A program made the position numbers and the translations under genes. The notes under the pieces were generated by a model. It was not told where the DNA came from. It did no database searches and worked only from the letters and a program-made list of their open reading frames with translations. A stretch of 64,000 nt of DNA from Streptomyces fuscichromogenes. GTDB taxonomy: Bacteria > Actinomycetota > Actinomycetes > Streptomycetales > Streptomycetaceae. Location: NCBI RefSeq assembly GCF_014645815.1, contig NZ_BMML01000039.1:1-64000 (forward strand). The letters are read 5' to 3'. Of this stretch, positions 48,757-59,192 are shown piece after piece; positions within the stretch are counted from its first letter, which is position 1, and every line of letters begins with the position of its first letter.

Positions 48757-48900
48757 GTGGATCACGGTCCTTGGCTCAGAGGGTGTGGGGGCATAGACGC
48801 ACATACCCGGCATGCGGCGGCATACCAGGAGACACCGCGGAAGAACCGGCGGCAGAGCCAGTTTAATGAAGGCGTTCCGGCTGTCTAGCCTTTCATTGCA

Positions 48901-50976
48901 TCAATCTTCGCCGGAAGCGCTACGGATTTCGTAGGCGTTAGCGCCATGTTCCGGGTCGGAGTCCAGGTCCGGGGGGCCCGCGGGGCCGAGGGGTTCCCCA
49001 CTCAGCATGCGCTCGGCGGCCGAGCGGTGCAGGCTCGCGGCGGCGGAGTCGCCGAGGCGCTCCAGCGTGTCGGCGAGTCGCAACTGGAGCGCCGCCTGGA
49101 GCCGGCCGTCCTCGGCGCGGCGCGCCCACTCCACCGCCTCCTGGCAGGTGCGCAGCGACTCCTCGGGCCGGCCGGCGTACTCCTGGACCCGGGCCAGCTC
49201 GCTCAACGCCCTTGCCTGCGCGGCCACATCACCGTTCTTGCGATGGCCGGAAACCGCCGCCCGCCAGTTCCTCAGCGCCTCGCCGTAGCGGCCCGCGTAG
49301 GTGTGCGCGCCGGCGATGCGGCCGTAGAGCCGGGCCGCCTCGGTGCGCTCGTCGCGGGCCAGGCGCTCGGCGAGGGCACGGCCGAACCAGTCGGCGGCCC
49401 GGTCGTAGTCCCCCAGCTCCTGATAGGCACCACCTACGGATTCCATTGCGCGACCGGTCGCGTACGGGTCATTTGCTCTGCGTCCGGCATCCAAAGCAGA
49501 CCGATAGCGCACCAGTGCATCCGTGGTACGCCCGGTCTGCGCGTCCAGGTCGCCGAGGTTCAGCAGTGCCGCCGCCTGCTCGCGGGGCAGCTCGCGGCGG
49601 CGGGCGACATCGAGGACGAGCCGGTGGATGCCGTACAGGTCGGGGGCCGCGGCCTGGGTGCCGAGGTGCGCCACCATCGCCTTGACCAGCTGCGCCATCA
49701 GACGGCGGGCCAGCGTGTCGAGCTCGCCGTCGGCCACCGCAGCGCGGGCGGCGGCCAGCAGGGCCGGACGCCGGATGCGCAGCCAGTCCTCGGCCGCCCT
49801 GGGGGTGGGGAAGCGCAGCTCACGCGGGAGCGCCTGGAGCTTCTCGCGGGCCTGCGGGTTGTCGGTCTCGGTGATCGCCCGGCAGGACTGCAGCAGCCGT
49901 ACCGTGCGCTCCAGCATCCGGGCGCGGGCCAGCTGGAGTTCCCCGGCCCGCTCCTGGCTCTCGGCCAGCGTCCGGAGCAGCGGGTGCAGGCAGCCGGGGA
50001 CCACGTACTGGGGCAGCGGGGAGACCACGGGGTGCAGCAGGGCGAGGCGGACCAGCTCGTCCAGGGTGACGCGGGCGGTGTCGACCGAGCAGCCGGCCAG
50101 CGAGGAGGCGGTGTGCGGGTCGACCAGGCCGGCCGGGGCCAGGCTGAGGAGGCGCAGTATCCGCGCGGACCGGTCCGGCAGCTGGTCGTGCACGAACCGG
50201 AAGACGCGGGGCAGCGCCGCGCCGTCGTCCGCCTCCGCGTGCAGGCGTTTGGCGAGGTCGGAGACGGCCGCCTGGGGGCGGGCGGCGAGCCAGCCGCCGG
50301 CCAGCGCGAGCGCGGCGGGCTGCGCCTGGCAGACCTCGACCAGCGACTCGGCGGAACGGGGATCGACGGTGATGCGGACCGAGCCGGTGTACCGGGTGAG
50401 CAGTTCCACGGCCGACTTGGTGTCGAGGCCGCCCAGGGTGCACGGGCGGACGTCCGAGATCCCGGTGAGCGGGCCGTCGGAGACGGCGACGGCCAGGCAG
50501 TCGGAGTTGTCGGGAAGCAGTACGTCGACCTCTTCGGCGCCGGGCGCGTCGTCGAGGAGGAGCAGCATCCGGCGTTCGGCGAGGGCGGTGCGCAGGGCGT
50601 GGGTGAGGTCGTCCGCGGCGGCGCCGGCCGGGGTGGGCAGCCGCAGGGCCGCCAGCAGGTCGCGGGCGGTGCGCTCGACGGGGACCGGGGTGCCGTCGGG
50701 CTCGGCGAGGCGGGCGCGCAGCACCCCGTCGGGGTAGCCGGCGGCGACCTGCCGGACGAGTTCCCCGGCGAGGGCGGTGCGGCCGGAGCCGGGCCGGCCG
50801 GCGATCAGCAGCACCCGGGCGCGGGGGGCCTTGCGGCCGGCGATGGTGTCCAGGCCCGCGCGCTCGATGTCGGCGCGCAGTTCCTTCAACTCCCTTGTAC
50901 GGCCCAGGAACCGGTCGTCCGTGGCCGCGGGCGCCGACCGCCGTGCGCCGCCTGTGTCCACCGCCTGATCCGTCAC
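48901..50976 (-). CDS. STAND/AAA-type ATPase with TPR repeats, putative regulator
   Basis: 691 aa from a GTG at 50976 (GGGAG 9 bases upstream). The N-terminal part looks like a STAND ATPase: FLGRTRELKELRADIERA, LLIAGRPGSGRTALAGELVRQVAAGY (P-loop with Arg in place of the invariant Lys) and RMLLLLDDAPGAEEVDVLLP (Walker B), then a GLPLAL-like QAQPAALALAGGWLA segment. Winged-helix-like RILRLLSLAPAGLVDPHTASSLAG and at least four tetratricopeptide repeats follow (AALLNLGDLDAQTGRTTDALVRYRSAL, GGAYQELGDYDRAADWFGRALA, ARVQEYAGRPEESLRTCQEAV). No DNA-binding domain is evident, unlike AfsR-type SARPs. Target unknown. Confidence 0.85.
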   Translation of the reverse strand: MTDQAVDTGGARRSAPAATDDRFLGRTRELKELRADIERAGLDTIAGRKAPRARVLLIAGRPGSGRTALAGELVRQVAAGYPDGVLRARLAEPDGTPVPVERTARDLLAALRLPTPAGAAADDLTHALRTALAERRMLLLLDDAPGAEEVDVLLPDNSDCLAVAVSDGPLTGISDVRPCTLGGLDTKSAVELLTRYTGSVRITVDPRSAESLVEVCQAQPAALALAGGWLAARPQAAVSDLAKRLHAEADDGAALPRVFRFVHDQLPDRSARILRLLSLAPAGLVDPHTASSLAGCSVDTARVTLDELVRLALLHPVVSPLPQYVVPGCLHPLLRTLAESQERAGELQLARARMLERTVRLLQSCRAITETDNPQAREKLQALPRELRFPTPRAAEDWLRIRRPALLAAARAAVADGELDTLARRLMAQLVKAMVAHLGTQAAAPDLYGIHRLVLDVARRRELPREQAAALLNLGDLDAQTGRTTDALVRYRSALDAGRRANDPYATGRAMESVGGAYQELGDYDRAADWFGRALAERLARDERTEAARLYGRIAGAHTYAGRYGEALRNWRAAVSGHRKNGDVAAQARALSELARVQEYAGRPEESLRTCQEAVEWARRAEDGRLQAALQLRLADTLERLGDSAAASLHRSAAERMLSGEPLGPAGPPDLDSDPEHGANAYEIRSASGED

Positions 50977-51205
50977 GGGCCACACTCCCGTCCCACCGCA
51001 CACGCAGGCCCGCCGGGACTCCGGTTCGGGCGTTTCGGCTCAATCGTGTCGAGCCTAGTTCACGTGCGAGGACGTTCCTGGCGGAGCGCGGCGGGCACAT
51101 CGCCCGATCGGATCAGGCGATGGTCACACCGGCACGCTCGAAGAGCGGATGCGGGACGCACCCGGCCGACGGTCGAAGGACGGCAGCCGGACCCGGCCCG
51201 CGGGC

Positions 51206-51832
51206 TCAGACCGCGAAGGGACGGGCCGGCCAGGGCGCGTCGGCCGGGCGCAGTGCGTCGAGGCCGCCGCCGGTGCGGGCGGCGACCAGCGAGAGAACGC
51301 CCGTCACGAGGCAGTTGTTGTGGAGATCGCCGGCGAGCACCAGGCGCACCAGTTCGTCGACCGGCACGCGCGCGTACTCCAGGTCGATCTCCTCGTGCTC
51401 GGTCTCGAAGCGCTCCCCCTCGGCCTCGGACAGGTCGCGGGCGAGGAAGATCCGCACCGCCTCGTCACAGCCTCCGGGGGTGGTGTACAGGTCGGTCAGC
51501 ACCCGCCAGTCCTCGGCCTTGACGTGCGCCTCCTCGTACAGCTCGCGCTGGGCGGCGTGCAGCGGGTTCTCGCCGGGGATGTCGAGCAGGCCGGCCGGGA
51601 TCTCCCAGAGCTTCTGCCGGACCGGGTGCCGGTACTGGCGGATGAGCAGCACACGGTCCTCCCCGTCGAGGGCGAGGACGGCGACCGAGCCGGGGTGCAC
51701 CTGGTAGTCGCGGCGGGCCACCGAACCGTCGGGCATGACCACCTCGTCCGTGCGGACGGAGGTCTTGTTGCCCACGAAGGGGGTCTCCGTCGCCCGGATC
51801 TCCCACTCCTCGGGGGTGTCCTTGATCGTCAT
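51206..51832 (-). CDS. ADP-ribose pyrophosphatase (Nudix hydrolase)
   Basis: 208 aa from ATG 51832 with GGAAGGG 7 bases upstream. The core reads GSVAVLALDGEDRVLLIRQYRHPVRQKLWEIPAGLLDIPGENPLHAAQRELYEEAHV, in which REL-x-EE is intact but the Gly after EE is replaced (EEAHV). Downstream YTTPGGCDEAVRIFLARDL is typical of ADP-ribose pyrophosphatases. It would split ADP-ribose into AMP and ribose 5-phosphate. In M. tuberculosis and Streptomyces it follows pyrG; here a terminator separates the two. Confidence 0.93.
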   Translation of the reverse strand: MTIKDTPEEWEIRATETPFVGNKTSVRTDEVVMPDGSVARRDYQVHPGSVAVLALDGEDRVLLIRQYRHPVRQKLWEIPAGLLDIPGENPLHAAQRELYEEAHVKAEDWRVLTDLYTTPGGCDEAVRIFLARDLSEAEGERFETEHEEIDLEYARVPVDELVRLVLAGDLHNNCLVTGVLSLVAARTGGGLDALRPADAPWPARPFAV

Positions 51833-51863
51833 GCCGAGCCCTTCCAGACGTACCTGTGAAAAA

Positions 51864-51897
51864 CCGGGGTGCGCACCATTGAAGGTATGCACCCCGG
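51864..51897 (-). terminator. Intrinsic terminator of pyrG
   Basis: On the minus strand CCGGGGTGCATACC and GGTGCGCACCCCGG form a hairpin with two mismatched bases in the stem, followed by TTTTT (51859-51863). A run of five Ts after a stable stem is unusual in this genome and marks a clear stop for pyrG transcription before the Nudix gene. Confidence 0.85.
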
Positions 51898-51916
51898 CCA
51901 CCGTACAACCGGTGTG

Positions 51917-53605
<1,689 letters not shown>

Positions 53606-54121
53606 GGCCAAGAGGGGGCTCCCGTGGTCGCGGTCTGTCGTGCGGTCCGGCTGCCGCCCGGGAGTTTCCGGGGGTGGTGCCGTCGCTGCGGTTCGGGGGT
53701 TTCGCACCCACCGGTCCACGGGCTACCAGGGTATCAGCGCCGCGGAGAGATGGCTTCCGGCCACGCTCCGTACACACGTCGGCACAGACGTGGGGGCTCG
53801 CTTACCGGCTTTTCACTCAAGGCCAACCCGTTCGGCCCACACGGGTTGTCCGGAGCGGCACACAGATCATCTACGTGCGTCGTATCCTGCTCGGACACTC
53901 ACTGCCGAGCCCGGCCGGAAACACGGCACACCCCCGCCCGTCACTCCCGGAACAACGAGAGCCTGGCAGTTCGTTGAGCTATGACCGTCGTTTTGCCTCA
54001 GGGCACGGCGGGCTGCTTTGCTTCACCGCTTAACGACGCACAACAACAACCCCCCTTGACCGCACTAGCGACAGCCCCCTTCTGCCTGGGGGGTGACGTG
54101 GCCGTTCGACTGGAGTTGCAC
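53606..54121. other. Divergent promoter region of pyrG and the GH15 gene
   Basis: 516 bp. A TATCCT element (53883-53888) and a TTGACC element (54056-54061) may be parts of plus-strand promoters; neither has a good partner. No gene is supported. Frames reading through on the plus strand are continuations of the pyrG antisense frame. Confidence 0.4.
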
Positions 54122-55924
54122 GTGGCCGGGCGCATCGAAGACTACGCACTCATCGGAGACATGCAGACCGCTGCCCTGGTCTGCCGGGACGGCACGGTGG
54201 ACTGGCTGTGCCTGCCCCGCTTCGACTCGCATGCCATCTTCGCCGGTCTGCTCGGCACCGAGGAACACGGCTTCTGGCGGCTCGGCCCGGCGCACGCGGC
54301 CGACTCGCAGCCGCCGACCGCGGCGCGCCGGACCTACCGGGGAGACTCGCTGATCCTGGAGTCGGAGTGGGACACCCCGCGCGGCACGGTCCGGGTCACC
54401 GACTTCATGCCCCCGCGTGACGGCGCGCCCCAGCTGATCCGCATCGTGGAGGGCGTCACCGGCCGGGTGCCGATGCGCTCGGTGCTGCGGATGCGGTTCT
54501 CCTACGGCCGGGTGGTCCCCTGGGTGCACAAGCACGACAGCCGTACGGTGGCCGTCGCGGGCCCCGACTCGGTGTGGTTCGACACCTCGGCGGAGACCTA
54601 CGGCAAGTCGCTGACCACCTACGCCGACTTCACGGTGGCCCCCGGCGACCGGATCGCCTTCACCATCTCGTGGCAGCCCTCGCACAAGGAGCCGCCGCCG
54701 CTGCCGGAGCCGGAGCAGTCGCTGGAGGCGACCGAGGAGTTCTGGCGGGACTGGGTCGAGCACTGCACGTACCACGGCCCCTACCGGGAGGCCGTGGTCC
54801 GCTCGCTGATCACCCTGAAGGCCCTGACGTACGCCCCCACCGGCGGTATCGTCGCGGCCCCCACCACCTCCCTCCCGGAGGACATCGGCGGCGTCCGCAA
54901 CTGGGACTACCGCTACACCTGGCTGCGCGACGCGGCCATCACCCTGTCCTCCCTGCTGCGCACCGGCTACCGCGAGGAGGCCCGCGCCTGGCGCGAGTGG
55001 CTGCTGCGGGCGGTCGCCGGCGACCCCGAGAACCTGCAGATCATGTACGGCATCGCGGGCGAGCGCGAGCTGGGCGAGGCCGAGCTGGACTGGCTGCCGG
55101 GCTACGAGAACTCGGCACCGGTCCGGGTCGGCAACGGCGCGGCGCACCAGCTCCAGCTGGACGTCTACGGCGAGGTCACCGAGGCCCTGCACCTGGCCCA
55201 CATGACCGGCCTCGCCCGCAACGACTACGCGTCCCTCCTCCAGCTGAAGCTGATCCGCTACCTGGAGGACCACTGGGACGAGCCGGACGAGGGCATCTGG
55301 GAGGTGCGCGGGCCGCGCCGGCACTTCGTGCACTCCAAGGTGATGGCCTGGGTCGCCGTCGACCGCACCATCAAGCTGATCGAGTCCGGGGACGCGGACG
55401 GCCCGCTGGAGCGCTGGAAGGAGTTGCGCGACGACATCCACCGGGACGTCTGCGAGCGGGGCTACGACAAGGAGCGCAACACCTTCACCCAGTCGTACGG
55501 CTCCCAGGAGCTGGACGCGTCGCTGCTGCTCATCCCCCAGATGGGTTTCCTGCCGCCGGACGACAAGCGGGTCATCGGCACCATCGAGGCGATCCAGCGC
55601 GAGCTGTCCACGTCCGACGGCTTCATCCTGCGCTACCCGACCTCGGGCGGCGACGAGGGCGTGGACGGCCTTCCGGGCGACGAGGGGGCCTTCCTGGCCT
55701 GCTCGTTCTGGATGGCCGACGACCTCGCGATGATCGGGCGCGTCGACGAGGCCCGCAAGCTGTTCGAGAAGCTCCTCGCGCTGCGGAACGACCTCGGGCT
55801 GCTGGCGGAGGAGTGGGATCCCCGCCTGAAGCGGCAGGTGGGGAACTTCCCGCAGGCGTTCAGCCATGTGCCGCTGATCGACACGGCGCTTCGGCTTACG
55901 GCTTCGGGGGCGTACGGGGGGTAG
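54122..55924 (+). CDS. Glycoside hydrolase family 15 protein (trehalase/glucoamylase-like)
   Basis: Cytoplasmic alpha-glucosidase, 600 aa from a GTG at 54122 preceded by GGAG 8 bases upstream. It begins RIEDYALIGDMQTAALVCRDGTVDWLCLPRFDSHAIFAGLLG, a beta-sandwich domain common to actinobacterial GH15 trehalases. The (alpha/alpha)6 barrel then carries GGVRNWDYRYTWLRDAAITL, GIWEVRGPRRHFVHSKVMAWVAVDR with the first catalytic Glu and LAEEWDPRLKRQVGNFPQAFSHVPLI with the second. Closest by pattern to the trehalase branch; glucoamylase or oligosaccharide hydrolysis cannot be excluded. Confidence 0.92.
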   Translation: MAGRIEDYALIGDMQTAALVCRDGTVDWLCLPRFDSHAIFAGLLGTEEHGFWRLGPAHAADSQPPTAARRTYRGDSLILESEWDTPRGTVRVTDFMPPRDGAPQLIRIVEGVTGRVPMRSVLRMRFSYGRVVPWVHKHDSRTVAVAGPDSVWFDTSAETYGKSLTTYADFTVAPGDRIAFTISWQPSHKEPPPLPEPEQSLEATEEFWRDWVEHCTYHGPYREAVVRSLITLKALTYAPTGGIVAAPTTSLPEDIGGVRNWDYRYTWLRDAAITLSSLLRTGYREEARAWREWLLRAVAGDPENLQIMYGIAGERELGEAELDWLPGYENSAPVRVGNGAAHQLQLDVYGEVTEALHLAHMTGLARNDYASLLQLKLIRYLEDHWDEPDEGIWEVRGPRRHFVHSKVMAWVAVDRTIKLIESGDADGPLERWKELRDDIHRDVCERGYDKERNTFTQSYGSQELDASLLLIPQMGFLPPDDKRVIGTIEAIQRELSTSDGFILRYPTSGGDEGVDGLPGDEGAFLACSFWMADDLAMIGRVDEARKLFEKLLALRNDLGLLAEEWDPRLKRQVGNFPQAFSHVPLIDTALRLTASGAYGG

Positions 55925-55950
55925 TTACGGGCCGTGGGGAGCTGCCGGTC

Positions 55951-55993
55951 CGTTGTGGCTGGTCGCGCAGTTCCCCGCGCCCCTGGAGGGGCG
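55951..55993 (-). repeat. REP-like dispersed element, copy 3
   Basis: Minus-strand copy ending in TGCGCGACCAGCCACAACG, with the GGGGCGCGGGGAACTG block. It lies 27 bp after the GH15 stop and directly before the promoter of the BBE gene. Confidence 0.8.
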
Positions 55994-56001
55994 CTCCTGC
56001 T

Positions 56002-56007
56002 TAGGCT
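56002..56007 (+). promoter_or_regulatory. -10 element for a leaderless BBE-type gene
   Basis: TAGGCT (TAnnnT) ends 5 nt before the ATG at 56013; no ribosome site is present. Confidence 0.45.
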
Positions 56008-56012
56008 GGTAT

Positions 56013-57314
56013 ATGGCTCCCGGGTCAAAGGCACGCGCGGCCCTCGCCGTCCTCCGCGAGGACCTGGCCGGGGACGTGTTCGCGCCGGGGGACCCGGGAT
56101 ACGACGCCGCCCGGACCGTCTTCAACGGCATGATCGACCGGTACCCGGCGGTGATCGCCCAGTGTGCGGACGACGCCGACGTGGTCCGGGCCGTGCGGTT
56201 CGGGCGGGAGCTGGATCTGCACATCGCGGTCCGCGGCGGTGGCCACAGCGTCGCGGGGTCGGCGGTCGCGGACGGTGCGCTGGTGGTGGATCTGCGCCGG
56301 ATGGACGAGGTGACCGTCGACCCGGTGGCGGAGGCCGTGCGGGTGCAGGGCGGGGCCGTCATGGGCCGTCTGGACCGGGCGGCCCAGGCCTGCGGTCTGG
56401 CTACGACCGGTTCCCGGGACTCCGCCACCGGAGTCGCCGGTTTCGTGCTGGGCGGCGGCTCGGGATGGCTGGACCGTGCCTTCGGGCCGGCCGCCGACAA
56501 CCTGATCGGCGTCGAGCTGGTCACCGCCGACGGCGAGCGGGTCCGTGCCGACGCCGACGAGAACCCGGAGCTGTTCCGGGCCCTGCACGGCGGCGGCGGG
56601 AACTTCGGCGTCGTCACCGCGCTCACCCTCGCGCTGCACGAACTGCCGGTGTTCTCGGCCGCGCAGCTGCGGTACCCGCCGCCGTACGGCCCTGAGGTCG
56701 TCCGGACCTTCCGCGAGGTGATCCGCACCGGTCCCGACCAGGCGGGCGGTGCGGTGGTGTACCTCGCCGAAACCGAGCCGGTATGCGCGGCCCTCGTGAC
56801 CTACGCAGGCGGCGAGGAAGGGCTGCGCAAGGTCGTCGGACCGCTGCTCGCGCTGCCACACGCGGCGGAGATCGTCGGCCCCGTGCCGTACAGCCAGGCG
56901 CAGTGCCTGTTCGACGTTCCGTCCGGGCTGCGGAACCACTGGTCGGCCGAGTGCCTGGCCGACCTGCCCGACGAGGCGGTGGACGCCTGGTGCGGCTGCG
57001 CGGAGGGCATGCCGGTGCCGAGCCGCTCGCGGCAGCTGCTGTTCCCGCTGAACGCGGCCTGGGTGGTGCACCCCGTCGGGATCTGGGCGGACCCGGCCGA
57101 CGACGAGCGGGCGATCGGCTGGGTGCGGAGCATCCGTGCCGGGGTCCGGCCGTGGGCCACCGGTGCCGTCCCCCTCAATCTCGTCGGAGACGAGGGCCCG
57201 GAGCGGGTGCGGGCCGGTCTGGGCGTGGGAAACGCGCTGCGGCTCGGCAAGGCGAAGCGACGCTGGGACCCCGACAACGTCTTCCGCTTCAACCACAACA
57301 TCAGACCGCTCTGA
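56013..57314 (+). CDS. FAD-linked oxidoreductase, BBE type
   Basis: Berberine-bridge-like flavoprotein, 433 aa. The FAD_binding_4 domain has VAVRGGGHSVAGSAVADGALVVDLRRM near residue 70, where the His is the covalent FAD link of the family, and GFVLGGGSGWLDRAFGPAADNLIGVELVTADG near 150. The usual second Cys of bicovalent enzymes (GxC in the V/L-G-x-C loop) is not evident. The C-terminal BBE domain ends WDPDNVFRFNHNIRPL, a canonical finish. The substrate is unknown, possibly a sugar or aromatic alcohol. Leaderless start likely. Confidence 0.92.
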   Translation: MAPGSKARAALAVLREDLAGDVFAPGDPGYDAARTVFNGMIDRYPAVIAQCADDADVVRAVRFGRELDLHIAVRGGGHSVAGSAVADGALVVDLRRMDEVTVDPVAEAVRVQGGAVMGRLDRAAQACGLATTGSRDSATGVAGFVLGGGSGWLDRAFGPAADNLIGVELVTADGERVRADADENPELFRALHGGGGNFGVVTALTLALHELPVFSAAQLRYPPPYGPEVVRTFREVIRTGPDQAGGAVVYLAETEPVCAALVTYAGGEEGLRKVVGPLLALPHAAEIVGPVPYSQAQCLFDVPSGLRNHWSAECLADLPDEAVDAWCGCAEGMPVPSRSRQLLFPLNAAWVVHPVGIWADPADDERAIGWVRSIRAGVRPWATGAVPLNLVGDEGPERVRAGLGVGNALRLGKAKRRWDPDNVFRFNHNIRPL

Positions 57315-57320
57315 TCAGCA

Positions 57321-57388
57321 CCCCGAAAGGAGCGCGGGGCTGTATCGATATGCGGCTCCGCCGCGTAGGCGCGACCAGCCACGACGGC
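57321..57388 (+). repeat. REP-like dispersed element, long variant
   Basis: CCCCGAAAGGAGCGCGGGG, a 26-bp insertion containing ATCGATATGCGGCTCC and GCGCGACCAGCCACGACGG. The insertion separates the two conserved halves of the element. It lies 7 bp after the BBE stop. Confidence 0.7.
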
Positions 57389-57487
57389 GCCGCACCCGAC
57401 AGACGGCATACCGCGGCCCTTTTCCGCATACCGCGGCCCTTCCGACAGAGCGCCCTGCCGAATGTGCCACGACGGCGTTCCCCCAGG

Positions 57488-57493
57488 TAGCGT
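57488..57493 (+). promoter_or_regulatory. -10 element for a leaderless PucR gene
   Basis: TAGCGT (TAnnnT) ends 7 nt before the ATG at 57501; no ribosome site is present. Confidence 0.5.
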
Positions 57494-57500
57494 CCGCTCC

Positions 57501-59144
57501 ATGGACAGCGGTACGGGCAGCGGATTCGACACCCAGGGCGCCGGGATCACCGTGCAGCGGGCACTGGAGCTGCCCACGCTGCGCAGCGGGCTACCGGAGA
57601 TCCTGGCCGGCGCCGACCGGCTGGGCCGCACCGTGCGCTGGGTGCACGCGGGCGAGGTGCCGAACATCGCCTCATTGCTGAAGGGCGGCGAGCTGCTGCT
57701 CACCACCGGTTACGGCCTGGGCACCCGGCCGACCGAGCAGCGGGCGTTCGTGCGCACGCTCGCCGACCGGGGTATCGCCGCCCTGGTGGTGGAGCTGGGC
57801 GCGCGGTTCTCCCGGCTGCCCGCCACCCTCGTCGACACCGCGAGGTCGACCGGGCTGCCGCTGGTCGCGCTGCACCGCGAGGTGCCGTTCGTGACGGTGA
57901 CGGAGGAGATCCACACCGAGATCGTCAACCACCACTACACCCTGCTCCAGCGCGCCGAGGAGGTGCACCGCCGCTGCACCGAGGCCCTGCTGGGCGGTGG
58001 CGGGGTACCCCAGGTGCTCGCCATCCTGGCCGACTTCAGCGGGAACCCGGTCTTCCTGGAGACCACCGACGGCCAACTGCTGTACGCCGCCGGGTCGGGA
58101 CCCGAGGGGGCCGACCCGCTCCAGGTGTGGGAGGGGCTGCGCGGCCAGCACAAGGACGCGCCGCCGCCGACCGGGGTGGTCCTGGTGGACGTGCCGGGCG
58201 GCGGTCCGGGGACCGGGTCGGTGCGCGCGCGGCTGGTCCTGCTCCCGGTCCGCGGGCCGCTGGCCCCGGTGCACCGCATCGCCGCCGAGCGGGCCGCGGG
58301 CATCCTGGCCGTCGTCCTGATGCAGGCCCGCCAGGAGGAGGAGCTGGCGGCGCGCGGGCGCGGCGACTTCCTGACCGACCTCGCGGAGGGCCGGATCAGC
58401 GCGGAGGACGCCCCGGCGCAGGCCCGTGTCCTCGGTTTCAAGCCCGGCGGCGGCCCGCTGCTGCCGGTGGTCATGCGGGTCGGCGACTCGCTGTCCCCGG
58501 GCGGGGGCTGGGCGTTGCTGGCCCGGGCGGTGGGCGAGGAGCTGGCCGCGGTGGGCGTGCCGGTCCTGCTGGGCGTACGACCGGTCGAGGGCCGCGTGCC
58601 GCTGCTGCTTGGCCTGCGCTCGGAGGCGGAGCGTACGACGGTCGCGGACCGGGTCGCGGCGGCGCTCCGGGCGGGGGTGGAGCGCGCCGGGATACAGCGC
58701 CCCGGGGCCGCTCCTCCGGTCGTGGTGGTCGGGGCGGCGGGCGGCTGGGCGGCCGCGTCGGCGGGCCTGCGGCACGCGGCCGAGACGGCGACGGCGGCGC
58801 AGGGCCTGCCCGGCCGGCCCTGGTACGACGCCCGCAGCCTCGACATCGACCTGCTCCTGTGGCGGCTGCGCGACCAGCCCGACCTGGCGGCGTTCGTCGA
58901 CCGGGCGATCGGCCCGCTCCGGGACCACGACCACCGCTCCAAGCCCCCGCTGCTGCCCACTCTGGAGACCTATCTGGCGCACGCGGGCCGCAAGGCGGAG
59001 ACGGCCCGTGAACTCCACCTCAACCGGCAGACCCTCTACAACCGCCTCGCCCGCATCGGGGAGTTGCTGGGCACGGACCTCGACGACCCGCAGGTGGTCC
59101 TGGCGTTGAGCCTGGCCCTCAGGGCGCGCCGGCACGTGCCCTAG
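57501..59144 (+). CDS. PucR-family transcriptional regulator
   Basis: 547 aa. The N-terminal PucR domain (GITVQRALELPTLRSGLPEILAGADRLGRTVRWVHAGEVPNIASLLKGGELLLTTG), a central GGDEF-like domain and a C-terminal PucR helix-turn-helix (LETYLAHAGRKAETARELHLNRQTLYNRLARIGELLG) are all visible. Such proteins activate purine, amino-acid or polyamine catabolism. It lies 187 bp downstream of the BBE-type gene in the same direction and may control it (inference). Confidence 0.93.
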   Translation: MDSGTGSGFDTQGAGITVQRALELPTLRSGLPEILAGADRLGRTVRWVHAGEVPNIASLLKGGELLLTTGYGLGTRPTEQRAFVRTLADRGIAALVVELGARFSRLPATLVDTARSTGLPLVALHREVPFVTVTEEIHTEIVNHHYTLLQRAEEVHRRCTEALLGGGGVPQVLAILADFSGNPVFLETTDGQLLYAAGSGPEGADPLQVWEGLRGQHKDAPPPTGVVLVDVPGGGPGTGSVRARLVLLPVRGPLAPVHRIAAERAAGILAVVLMQARQEEELAARGRGDFLTDLAEGRISAEDAPAQARVLGFKPGGGPLLPVVMRVGDSLSPGGGWALLARAVGEELAAVGVPVLLGVRPVEGRVPLLLGLRSEAERTTVADRVAAALRAGVERAGIQRPGAAPPVVVVGAAGGWAAASAGLRHAAETATAAQGLPGRPWYDARSLDIDLLLWRLRDQPDLAAFVDRAIGPLRDHDHRSKPPLLPTLETYLAHAGRKAETARELHLNRQTLYNRLARIGELLGTDLDDPQVVLALSLALRARRHVP

Positions 59145-59160
59145 TCCGCGGGACCTCAGG

Positions 59161-59192
59161 CCTCACGGCCTCACGGCCTCACGGCCTCACGG
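59161..59192. repeat. 8-bp tandem repeat (CCTCACGG), four copies, over a stop codon
   Basis: Four exact copies of CCTCACGG with a degraded fifth copy (CCTCAGG) before them. The last copy contains the stop codon and final codons of the GT4 gene (TGA at 59187-59189 on the minus strand). Slippage would lengthen the spacer, not the protein. Confidence 0.9.
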
